Source of the DNA: Chaunax sp. Z400
Lineage: Eukaryota > Chordata > Actinopteri > Lophiiformes > Chaunacidae
DNA length: 64,000 nt
Reading direction: 5' to 3'
Assembly (NCBI GenBank): GCA_037577475.1
Contig: CM075188.1
Location: forward strand, 5,429,501-5,493,500
A program made the position numbers and the translations under genes. Shown piece by piece: positions 36,841 through 50,100 of this stretch (the first letter of the stretch is position 1; the number at the start of each line of letters is the position of its first letter). The notes beneath the pieces were generated by a model that saw nothing but the letters and a program-made list of their open reading frames with translations, was not told the DNA's origin and made no database searches.

Positions 36841-37232
36841 GTTGATCACCTAATCACATCAGCATCTGAATGTCTATTGATCGCCTGCACAGATCAGCAT
36901 TTGTTTTTCTATTGATCGTTCACTCACATCAGCATCTGTATTTTTTATGATCACCTGCTAACATCAGCATTTTTATTTCTATAGATTCACTGTTTGCATC
37001 AGAAACATCGGGCCTTGATTTCTATTGATCGTTCGCTCACATCAGCATTTGTATTTCTATGGATCACATTTTCAGATCAGCATTTCTATTTCTATTGATC
37101 ACCTCCTCAGATCAGCATTTGTATTTCTTTGGATCACCTGCTCACATTAGCATCTGGATTTCTGTGGATTGCATCCTCCGATCAGCATTTGGATTTGTGT
37201 GGATTGCCTTTTCTCATCAGCATTTGTATTTC
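36841..37232 (+). repeat. satellite spacer between modules 8 and 9 (392 bp)
   Basis: B-to-A spacer, nearly identical to the one at 34360-34751. Confidence 0.9.
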
Positions 37233-38103
37233 AAAAAAATTAAGCTAAGGCACTGTGTGAATAGTCAAAATTTCTCCTCAGATTGCTGAAAATAATTTAA
37301 CTTCAGCCACAGTTATAGTGTAGAAAAGGCCTCAAAGATAATCTTGTTGTTAAATAGCGCTTTTCTATTTTATTAGCTGTTTAATGACCCATTCAGTGCT
37401 GTATTCCTATTGGTTGCGCCGTCCCATCTGTGCACTGAGTCTGTTAACATACAGTGCAGTGTTGAACTCTTTCAGATGTGTTCAGCAGCTCGTCATGTAT
37501 TTGAGTTTATTTAAACACGGTTGTCGCAAGTGGACTGAGCGTGAATGCCAATATAAGTATCTCATTTACTGTTGTGTTTGCTATTTGTTATGTATTTTAA
37601 TAGTTTCGGTTGTTTAAAGGTAAAGGATAATTGTTGCTGTCGCTGTTATTTGAGCTTCGAAACTCCGTGAACGAACATACCGGAAGTGTGTTTTCACGAT
37701 AAAAGCACTGTGAATGGATAACCGGAAGTTATGTGATGTTAGCGTTAGCCTAGCTTAACAGCGATAAATGAACTATCGGGGCTGCCGATTGACTCAGGGT
37801 GAGGGAGATTGAAGTCTCAGCGGCACAAAAACACAAGGGATGGAAACTAAGGAAGCATTCTGTACCTAGCAACGCTTGCTATGCTGCAGTTGCTGCTTGG
37901 CGTGTTCATGACGTGGCGTGACGTCATACGCACCCTTTCACACATTGTACTTTGATTTAGAAGGCATATAAAACTCAACTATCAGTACGTATATGAACAA
38001 ATCAGCAGATTCGTTCCCAAAGCAGAAGTTTTTTTTCTGTCCCAGGCAAAGAGACACATCACAACAGACTTAAACTATGGAGTGATGGCTTGCTACATTT
38101 TTT
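37233..38103 (+). repeat. promoter-like module copy 9 (subtype A)
   Basis: 871 bp, last of cluster 2. Private changes: AGCAACGCTTGC in the palindrome and GATGGCTTGCTAC near the right end. Confidence 0.92.
37919..37973 (+). promoter_or_regulatory. CRE and TATA core, module 9
   Basis: TGACGTCA at 37919-37926 and TATAAAA at 37967-37973. The longest satellite run in the window (19 kb) lies downstream. Confidence 0.55.
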
Positions 38104-41100
38104 GTTGATCACCCAATCACATCAGCATCTGAATGTCTATTGATCGCCTGCCATTTGTTTTTCTATTGATCGTTCACTCACATCAGCATTTGTATTTTTT
38201 TGGATCACCTGCTCCCATCAGCATTTTTATTTCTATAGATTGTCTGTTTGCATCGGAAACATCAGGCCTTGATTTCTATTGATCATTCCCTCACATCAAC
38301 ATCTAGATTTCTATGGACCGCCTGCTCACATCACTATTTGGATTCCTATTGATCACCTGCTCACATCAGCATTTTTATTTCTATAGATTGACTGTTTGCA
38401 TCAGAAACATCAGGCCAGGATTTCTATTGATCATTCGCCTACATCAGCATCTGGATTTCTATGGACTACCTGCTCACATCTGTATTTAGATTCATATTGA
38501 TCACCTGCTCACAACAGCATCTAGTTTTCTATTGATTGTTCACTCACATCAGCATCTGTATTTTTTATGATCACCTGCTAACATCAGCATTTTTATTTCC
38601 ATATATTGACTGTTTGCATCAGAAACATCAGGCCTTGATTTCTATTGATCGTTCGCTCACCTGAGCATCTGGATTTCTATGGATTGCCTGCTCAGATCAT
38701 CATTTGTATTTCTATTAATCGCCTGCTCAGATCAGCATTTGAATTTTTGTTGATCACCTAATCACATCAGCATCTGAATTTCTATTGATCGCCTGCACAG
38801 ATCAGCATTTGTTTTTCTATTGATCGTTCACTCACATCAGCATCTGCATTTTTTATGATCACCTGCTAACATCAGCATTTTTATTTCCATAGATTGACTG
38901 TTTGCATCAGAAACATCAGGCCTTGATTTCTATTGATCGTTCGCTCACCTGAGCATCTGGATTTCTATGGATTGCCTGCTCAGATCAACATTTGTATTTC
39001 TATTAATCGCCTGCTCAGATCAGCATTTGAATTTTTGTTGATCACCTAATCACATCAGCATCTGAATTTCTATTGATCGCCTGCACAGATCAGCATTTGT
39101 TTTTCTATTGATCGTTCACTCACATCAGCATCTGCATTTTTTTTTGGATCGCCTGCTAACATCAGCATTTTTATTTCTATAGATTGTCTGTTTGCATCGG
39201 AAACATCAGGCCTTGATTTCTATTGATCATTCCCTCACATCAACATCTGGATTTCTATGGACCGCCTGCTCACATCACTATTTGGATTCCTATTGATCAC
39301 CTGCTCACATCAGCATTTTTATTTCTATAGATTGACTGTTTGCATCAGAAACATCAGGCCAGGATTTCTATTGATCATTCGCCTACATCAGCATCTGGAT
39401 TTCTATGGACTACCTGCTCACATCAGCATTCGTATTTCTATTGATCGTTCGCTCGCATCAGCATTTGTATTTCTATTGATCGTTCGCTCGCATCAGCATT
39501 TGTATTTCTACTGATCGTTCGCTCGCTTCAGCATTTGTATTTCTATTGATCGTTCGCTCCCATCAGCTTTTTCATTTCTATTGATAGTTCGCTCGCATCA
39601 GAATTCGTATTTCTATCGATCGTTCGCTATCATCAGCATTTGTATTTCCAATGATCGTTCGTTCGCATCATCCTTTGTATTTCTATTGATCGTTCACTCA
39701 CATCAGCATCTGTATTTTTAATGGATCGCCTGCTAACATCAGCATTTTTATTTCTATAGATTGACTGTTTGCATCAGAAACATCAGGCCATGATTTCTAT
39801 TGATCATTCGCCTACATCAGCAACTGGATTTCTATGGACTACCTAATCACATCAGCATCTGAATTTCTATTGATCGCCTGCACAGATCAGCATTTGTTTT
39901 TCTATTGATCGTTCACTCACATCAGCATCTGCATTTTTTTTGGATCGCCTGCTAACATCAGCATTTTTATTTCTATAGATTGTCTGTTTGCATCGGAAAC
40001 ATCAGGCCTTGATTTCTATTGATCATTCCCTCACATCAACATCTGGATTTCTATGGACCGCCTGCTCACATCACTATTTGGATTCCTATTGATCACCTGC
40101 TCACATCAGCATTTTTATTTCTATAGATTGACTGTTTGCATCAGAAACATCAGGCCAGGATTTCTATTGATCATTCGCCTACATCAGCATCTGGATTTCT
40201 ATGGACTACCTGCTCACATCTGTATTTAGATTCATATTGATCACCTGCTCACAACAGCATCTAGTTTTCTATTGATTGTTCACTCACATCAGCATCTGTA
40301 TTTTTTATGATCACCTGCTAACATCAGCATTTTTATTTCCATAGATTGACTGTTTGCATCAGAAACATCAGGCCTTGATTTCTATTGATCGTTCGCTCAC
40401 CTGAGCATCTGGATTTCTATGGATTGCCTGCTCAGATCAACATTTGTATTTCTATTAATCGCCTGCTCAGATCAGCATTTGAATTTTTGTTGATCACCTA
40501 ATCACATCAGCATCTGAATTTCTATTGATCGCCTGCACAGATCAGCATTTGTTTTTCTATTGATCGTTCACTCACATCAGCATCTGCATTTTTTTTGGAT
40601 CGCCTGCTAACATCAGCATTTTTATTTCTATAGATTGTCTGTTTGCATCGGAAACATCAGGCCTTGATTTCTATTGATCATTCCCTCACATCAACATCTG
40701 GATTTCTATGGACCGCCTGCTCACATCACTATTTGGATTCCTATTGATCACCTGCTCACATCAGCATTTTTATTTCTATAGATTGACTGTTTGCATCAGA
40801 AACATCAGGCCAGGATTTCTATTGATCATTCGCCTACATCAGCATCTGGATTTCTATGGACTACCTGATCACATCAGCATTCGTATTTCTATTGATCGTT
40901 CGCTCGCATCAGCATTTGTATTTCTATTGATCGTTCGCTCGCATCAGCATTTGTATTTCTATTGATCGTTCGCTCGCATCAGCATTTGTATTTCTACTGA
41001 TCGTTCGCTCGCTTCAGCATTTGTATTTCTATTGATCGTTCGCTCGCATCAGCATTTGTATTTCTATTGATCGTTCGCTCCCATCAGCTTTTTCATTTCT

Positions 41101-44100
41101 ATTGATAGTTCGCTCGCATCAGAATTCGTATTTCTATCGATCGTTCGCTATCATCAGCATTTGTATTTCCAATGATCGTTCGTTCGCATCATCCTTTGTA
41201 TTTCTATTGATCGTTCACTCACATCAGCATCTGTATTTTTAATGGATCGCCTGCTAACATCAGCATTTTTATTTCTATAGATTGACTGTTTGCATCAGAA
41301 ACATCAGGCCATGATTTCTATTGATCATTCGCCTACATCAGCATCTGGATTTCTATGGACTACCTAATCACATCAGCATCTGAATTTCTATTGATCGCCT
41401 GCACAGATCAGCATTTGTTTTTCTATTGATCGTTCACTCACATCAGCATCTGCATTTTTTTTGGATCGCCTGCTAACATCAGCATTTTTATTTCTATAGA
41501 TTGTCTGTTTGCATCGGAAACATCAGGCCTTGATTTCTATTGATCATTCCCTCACATCAACATCTGGATTTCTATGGACCGCCTGCTCACATCACTATTT
41601 GGATTCCTATTGATCACCTGCTCACATCAGCATTTTTATTTCTATAGATTGACTGTTTGCATCAGAAACATCAGGCCAGGATTTCTATTGATCATTCGCC
41701 TACATCAGCATCTGGATTTCTATGGACTACCTGCTCACATCAGCATTCGTATTTCTATTGATCGTTCGCTCGCATCAGCATTTGTATTTCTATTGATCGT
41801 TCGCTCGCATCAGCATTTGTATTTCTACTGATCGTTCGCTCGCTTCAGCATTTGTATTTCTATTGATCGTTCGCTCGCATCAGCATTTGTATTTCTATTG
41901 ATCGTTCGCTCCCATCAGCTTTTTCATTTTTATTGATAGTTCGCTCGCATCAGAATTCGTATTTCTATCGATCGTTCGCTATCATCAGCATTTGTATTTC
42001 CAATGATCGTTCGTTCGCATCATCCTTTGTATTTCTATTGATCGTTCACTCACATCAGCATCTGTATTTTTAATGGATCGCCTGCTAACATCAGCATTTT
42101 TATTTCTATAGATTGACTGTTTGCATCAGAAACATCAGGCCATGATTTCTATTGATCATTCGCCTACATCAGCATCTGGATTTCTAGGGACTACCTAATC
42201 ACATCAGCATCTGAATTTCTATTGATCGCCTGCACAGATCAGCATTTGTTTTTCTATTGATCGTTCACTCACATCAGCATCTGCATTTTTTTTGGATCGC
42301 CTGCTAACATCAGCATTTTTATTTCTATACATTGTCTGTTTGCATCGGAAACATCAGGCCTTGATTTCTATTGATCATTCCCTCACATCAACATCTGGAT
42401 TTCTATGGACTGCCTGCTCACATCACTATTTGGATTCCTATTGATCACCTGCTCACATCAGCATTTTTATTTCTATAGATTGACTGTTTGCATCAGAAAC
42501 ATCAGGCCAGGATTTCTATTGATCATTCGCCTACATCAGCATCTGGATTTCTATGGACTACCTGCTCACATCAGCATTCGTATTTCTATTGATCGTTCGC
42601 TCGCATCAGCATTTGTATTTCTATTGATCGTTCGCTCGCATCAGCATTTGTATTTCTACTGATCGTTCGCTCGCTTCAGCATTTGTATTTCTATTGATCG
42701 TTCGCTCGCATCAGCATTTGTATTTCTATTGATCGTTCGCTCCCATCAGCTTTTTCATTTCTATTGATAGTTCGCTCGCATCAGAATTCGTATTTCTATC
42801 GATCGTTCGCTATCATCAGCATTTGTATTTCCAATGATCGTTCGTTCGCATCATCCTTTGTATTTCTATTGATCGTTCACTCACATCAGCATCTGTATTT
42901 TTAATGGATCGCCTGCTAACATCAGCATTTTTATTTCTATAGATTGACTGTTTGCATCAGAAACATCAGGCCATGATTTCTATTGATCATTCGCCTACAT
43001 CAGCATCTGGATTTCTATGGACTACCTAATCACATCAGCATCTGAATTTCTATTGATCGCCTGCACAGATCAGCATTTGTTTTTCTATTGATCGTTCACT
43101 CACATCAGCATCTGCATTTTTTTTGGATCGCCTGCTAACATCAGCATTTTTATTTCTATAGATTGTCTGTTTGCATCGGAAACATCAGGCCTTGATTTCT
43201 ATTGATCATTCCCTCACATCAACATCTGGATTTCTATGGACCGCCTGCTCACATCACTATTTGGATTCCTATTGATCACCTGCTCACATCAGCATTTTTA
43301 TTTCTATAGATTGACTGTTTGCATCAGAAACATCAGGCCAGGATTTCTATTGATCATTCGCCTACATCAGCATCTGGATTTCTATGGACTACCTGCTCAC
43401 ATCTGTATTTAGATTCATATTGATCACCTGCTCACAACAGCATCTAGTTTTCTATTGATTGTTCACTCACATCAGCATCTGTATTTTTTATGATCACCTG
43501 CTAACATCAGCATTTTTATTTCCATATATTGACTGTTTGCATCAGAAACATCAGGCCTTGATTTCTATTGATCGTTCGCTCACCTGAGCATCTGGATTTC
43601 TATGGATTGCCTGCTCAGATCATCATTTGTATTTCTATTAATCGCCTGCTCAGATCAGCATTTGAATTTTTGTTGTTCACCTAATCACATCAGCATCTGA
43701 ATTTCTATTGATCGCCTGCACAGATCAGCATTTGTTTTTCTATTGATCGTTCACTCACATCAGCATCTGCATTTTTTATGATCACCTGCTAACATCAGCA
43801 TTTTTATTTCCATAGATTGACTGTTTGCATCAGAAACATCAGGCCTTGATTTCTATTGATCGTTTGCTCACCTGAGCATCTGGATTTCTATGGATTGCCT
43901 GCTCAGATCAACATTTGTATTTCTATTAATCGCCTGCTCAGATCAGCATTTGAATTTTTGTTGATCACTTAATCACATCAGCATCTGAATTTCTATTGAT
44001 CGCCTGCACAGATCAGCATTTGTTTTTCTATTGATCGTTCACTCACATCAGCATCTGCATTTTTTTTGGATCGCCTGCTAACATCAGCATTTTTATTTCT

Positions 44101-47100
44101 ATAGATTGTCTGTTTGCATCGGAAACATCAGGCCTTGATTTCTATTGATCATTCCCTCACATCAACATCTGGATTTCTATGGACCGCCTGCTCACATCAC
44201 TATTTGGATTCCTATTGATCACCTGCTCACATCAGCATTTTTATTTCTATAGATTGACTGTTTGCATCAGAAACATCAGGCCAGGATTTCTATTGATCAT
44301 TCGCCTACATCAGCATCTGGATTTCTATGGACTACCTGCTCACATCTGTATTTAGATTCATATTGATCACCTGCTCACAACAGCATCTTGTTTTCTATTG
44401 ATTGTTCACTCACATCAGCATCTGTATTTTTTATGATCACCTGCTAACATCAGCATTTTTATTTCCATAGATTGACTGTTTGCATCAGAAACATCAGGCC
44501 TTGATTTCTATTGATCGTTCGCTCACCTGAGCATCTGGATTTCTATGGATTGCCTGCTCAGATCAACATTTGTATTTCTATTAATCGCCTGCTCAGATCA
44601 GCATTTGAATTTTTGTTGATCACCTAATCACATCAGCATCTGAATTTCTATTGATCGCCTGCACAGATCAGCATTTGTTTTTCTATTGATCGTTCACTCA
44701 CATCAGCATCTGCATTTTTTTTGGATCGCCTGCTAACATCAGCATTTTTATTTCTATAGATTGTCTGTTTGCATCGGAAACATCAGGCCTTGATTTCTAT
44801 TGATCATTCCCTCACATCAACATCTGGATTTCTATGGACCGCCTGCTCACATCACTATTTGGATTCCTATTGATCACCTGCTCACATCAGCATTTTTATT
44901 TCTATAGATTGACTGTTTGCATCAGAAACATCAGGCCAGGATTTCTATTGATCATTCGCCTACATCAGCATCTGGATTTCTATGGACTACCTGCTCACAT
45001 CTGTATTTAGATTCATATTGATCACCTGCTCACAACAGCATCTAGTTTTCTATTGATTGTTCACTCACATCAGCATCTGTATTTTTTATGATCACCTGCT
45101 AACATCAGCATTTTTATTTCCATATATTGACTGTTTGCATCAGAAACATCAGGCCTTGATTTCTATTGATCGTTCGCTCACCTGAGCATCTGGATTTCTA
45201 TGGATTGCCTGCTCAGATCATCATTTGTATTTCTATTAATCGCCTGCTCAGATCAGCATTTGAATTTTTGTTGATCACCTAATCACATCAGCATCTGAAT
45301 TTCTATTGATCGCCTGCACAGATCAGCATTTGTTTTTCTATTGATCGTTCACTCACATCAGCATCTGCATTTTTTATGATCACCTGCTAACATCAGCATT
45401 TTTATTTCCATAGATTGACTGTTTGCATCAGAAACATCAGGCCTTGATTTCTATTGATCGTTCGCTCACCTGAGCATCTGGATTTCTATGGATTGCCTGC
45501 TCAGATCAACATTTGTATTTCTATTAATCGCCTGCTCAGATCAGCATTTGAATTTTTGTTGATCACCTAATCACATCAGCATCTGAATTTCTATTGATCG
45601 CCTGCACAGATCAGCATTTGTTTTTCTATTGATCGTTCACTCACATCAGCATCTGCATTTTTTTTGGATCGCCTGCTAACATCAGCATTTTTATTTCTAT
45701 AGATTGTCTGTTTGCATCGGAAACATCAGGCCTTGATTTCTATTGATCATTCCCTCACATCAACATCTGGATTTCTATGGACCGCCTGCTCACATCACTA
45801 TTTGGATTCCTATTGATCACCTGCTCACATCAGCATTTTTATTTCTATAGATTGACTGTTTGCATCAGAAACATCAGGCCAGGATTTCTATTGATCATTC
45901 GCCTACATCAGCATCTGGATTTCTATGGACTACCTGCTCACATCTGTATTTAGATTCATATTGATCACCTGCTCACAACAGCATCTTGTTTTCTATTGAT
46001 TGTTCACTCACATCAGCATCTGTATTTTTTATGATCACCTGCTAACATCAGCATTTTTATTTCTATAGATTGACTGTTTGCATCAGAAACATCAGGCCAG
46101 GATTTCTATTGATCATTCGCCTACATCAGCATCTGGATTTCTATGGACTACCTGCTCACATCTGTATTTAGATTCATATTGATCACCTGCTCACAACAGC
46201 ATCTTGTTTTCTATTGATTGTTCACTCACATCAGCATCTCTATTTTTTATGATCACCTGCTAACATCAGCATTTTTATTTCCATAGATTGACTGTTTGCA
46301 TCAGAAACATCAGGCCTTGATTTCTATTGATCGTTCGCTCACCTGAGCATCTGGATTTCTATGGATTGCCTGCTCAGATCAACATTTGTATTTCTATTAA
46401 TCGCCTGCTCAGATCAGCATTTGAATTTTTGTTGATCACCTAATCACATCAGCATCTGAATTTCTATTGATCGCCTGCACAGATCAGCATTTGTTTTTCT
46501 ATTGATCGTTCACTCACATCAGCATCTGCATTTTTTTTGGATCGCCTGCTAACATCAGCATTTTTATTTCTATAGATTGTCTGTTTGCATCGGAAACATC
46601 AGGCCTTGATTTCTATTGATCATTCCCTCACATCAACATCTGGATTTCTATGGACCGCCTGCTCACATCACTATTTGGATTCCTATTGATCACCTGCTCA
46701 CATCAGCATTTTTATTTCTATAGATTGATTGTTTGCATCAGAAACATCAGGCCAGGATTTCTATTGATCATTCGCCTACATCAGCATCTGGATTTCTATG
46801 GACTACCTGCTCACATCAGCATTCGTATTTCTATTGATCGTTCGCTCGCATCAGCATTTGTATTTCTATTGATCGTTCGCTCGCATCAGCATTTGTATTT
46901 CTATTGATCGTTCGCTCGCATCAGCATTTGTATTTCTACTGATCGTTCGCTCGCTTCAGCATTTGTATTTCTATTGATCGTTCGCTCGCATCAGCATTTG
47001 TATTTCTATTGATCGTTCGCTCCCATCAGCTTTTTCATTTCTATTGATAGTTCGCTCGCATCAGAATTCGTATTTCTATCGATCGTTCGCTATCATCAGC

Positions 47101-50100
47101 ATTTGTATTTCCAATGATCGTTCGTTCGCATCATCCTTTGTATTTCTATTGATCGTTCACTCACATCAGCATCTGCATTTTTTTTGGATCGCCTGCTAAC
47201 ATCAGCATTTTTATTTCTATAGATTGTCTGTTTGCATCGGAAACATCAGGCCTTGATTTCTATTGATCATTCCCTCACATCAACATCTGGATTTCTATGG
47301 ACCGCCTGCTCACATCACTATTTGGATTCCTATTGATCACCTGCTCACATCAGCATTTTTATTTCTATAGATTGACTGTTTGCATCAGAAACATCAGGCC
47401 AGGATTTCTATTGATCATTCGCCTACATCAGCATCTGGATTTCTATGGACTACCTGCTCACATCAGCATTCGTATTTCTATTGATCGTTCGCTCGCATCA
47501 GCATTTGTATTTCTATTGATCGTTCGCTCGCATCAGCATTTGTATTTCTATTGATCGTTCGCTCGCATCAGCATTTGTATTTCTACTGATCGTTCGCTCG
47601 CTTCAGCATTTGTATTTCTATTGATCGTTCGCTCGCATCAGCATTTGTATTTCTATTGATCGTTCGCTCCCATCAGCTTTTTCATTTCTATTGATAGTTC
47701 GCTCGCATCAGAATTCGTATTTCTATCGATCGTTCGCTATCATCAGCATTTGTATTTCCAATGATCGTTCGTTCGCATCATCCTTTGTATTTCTATTGAT
47801 CGTTCACTCACATCAGCATCTGCATTTTTTTTGGATCGCCTGCTAACATCAGCATTTTTATTTCTATAGATTGTCTGTTTGCATCGGAAACATCAGGCCT
47901 TGATTTCTATTGATCATTCCCTCACATCAACATCTGGATTTCTATGGACCGCCTGCTCACATCACTATTTGGATTCCTATTGCTCACCTGCTCACATCAG
48001 CATTTTTATTTCTATAGATTGACTGTTTGCATCAGAAACATCAGGCCAGGATTTCTATTGATCATTCGCCTACATCAGCATCTGGATTTCTATGGACTAC
48101 CTGCTCACATCTGTATTTAGATTCATATTGATCACCTGCTCACAACAGCATCTTGTTTTCTATTGATTGTTCACTCACATCAGCATCTGTATTTTTTATG
48201 ATCACCTGCTAACATCAGCATTTTTATTTCTATAGATTGACTGTTTGCATCAGAAACATCAGGCCAGGATTTCTATTGATCATTCGCCTACATCAGCATC
48301 TGGATTTCTATGGACTACCTGCTCACATCTGTATTTAGATTCATATTGATCACCTGCTCACAACAGCATCTTGTTTTCTATTGATTGTTCACTCACATCA
48401 GCATCTCTATTTTTTATGATCACCTGGTAACATCAGCATTTTTATTTCCATAGATTGACTGTTTGCATCAGAAACATCAGGCCTTGATTTCTATTGATCG
48501 TTCGCTCACCTGAGCATCTGGATTTCTATGGATTGCCTGCTCAGATCAACATTTGTATTTCTATTAATCGCCTGCTCAGATCAGCATTTGAATTTTTGTT
48601 GATCACCTAATCACATCAGCATCTGAATTTCTATTGATCGCCTGCACAGATCAGCATTTGTTTTTCTATTGATCGTTCACTCACATCAGCATCTGCATTT
48701 TTTTTGGATCGCCTGCTAACATCAGCATTTTTATTTCTATAGATTGTCTGTTTGCATCGGAAACATCAGGCCTTGATTTCTATTGATCATTCCCTCACAT
48801 CAACATCTGGATTTCTATGGACCGCCTGCTCACATCACTATTTGGATTCCTATTGATCACCTGCTCACATCAGCATTTTTATTTCTATAGATTGATTGTT
48901 TGCATCAGAAACATCAGGCCAGGATTTCTATTGATCATTCGCCTACATCAGCATCTGGATTTCTATGGACTACCTGCTCACATCAGCATTCGTATTTCTA
49001 TTGATCGTTCGCTCGCATCAGCATTTGTATTTCTATTGATCGTTCGCTCGCATCAGCATTTGTATTTCTATTGATCGTTCGCTCGCATCAGCATTTGTAT
49101 TTCTACTGATCGTTCGCTCGCTTCAGCATTTGTATTTCTATTGATCGTTCGCTCGCATCAGCATTTGTATTTCTATTGATCGTTCGCTCCCATCAGCTTT
49201 TTCATTTCTATTGATAGTTCGCTCGCATCAGAATTCGTATTTCTATCGATCGTTCGCTATCATCAGCATTTGTATTTCCAATGATCGTTCGTTCGCATCA
49301 TCCTTTGTATTTCTATTGATCGTTCACTCACATCAGCATCTGCATTTTTTTTGGATCGCCTGCTAACATCAGCATTTTTATTTCTATAGATTGTCTGTTT
49401 GCATCGGAAACATCAGGCCTTGATTTCTATTGATCATTCCCTCACATCAACATCTGGATTTCTATGGACCGCCTGCTCACATCACTATTTGGATTCCTAT
49501 TGATCACCTGCTCACATCAGCATTTTTATTTCTATAGATTGACTGTTTGCATCAGAAACATCAGGCCAGGATTTCTATTGATCATTCGCCTACATCAGCA
49601 TCTGGATTTCTATGGACTACCTGCTCACATCAGCATTCGTATTTCTATTGATCGTTCGCTCGCATCAGCATTTGTATTTCTATTGATCGTTCGCTCGCAT
49701 CAGCATTTGTATTTCTATTGATCGTTCGCTCGCATCAGCATTTGTATTTCTACTGATCGTTCGCTCGCTTCAGCATTTGTATTTCTATTGATCGTTCGCT
49801 CGCATCAGCATTTGTATTTCTATTGATCGTTCGCTCCCATCAGCTTTTTCATTTCTATTGATAGTTCGCTCGCATCAGAATTCGTATTTCTATCGATCGT
49901 TCGCTATCATCAGCATTTGTATTTCCAATGATCGTTCGTTCGCATCATCCTTTGTATTTCTATTGATCGTTCACTCACATCAGCATCTGTATTTTTAATG
50001 GATCGCCTGCTAACATCAGCATTTTTATTTCTATAGATTGACTGTTTGCATCAGAAACATCAGGCCATGATTTCTATTGATCATTCGCCTACATCAGCAT

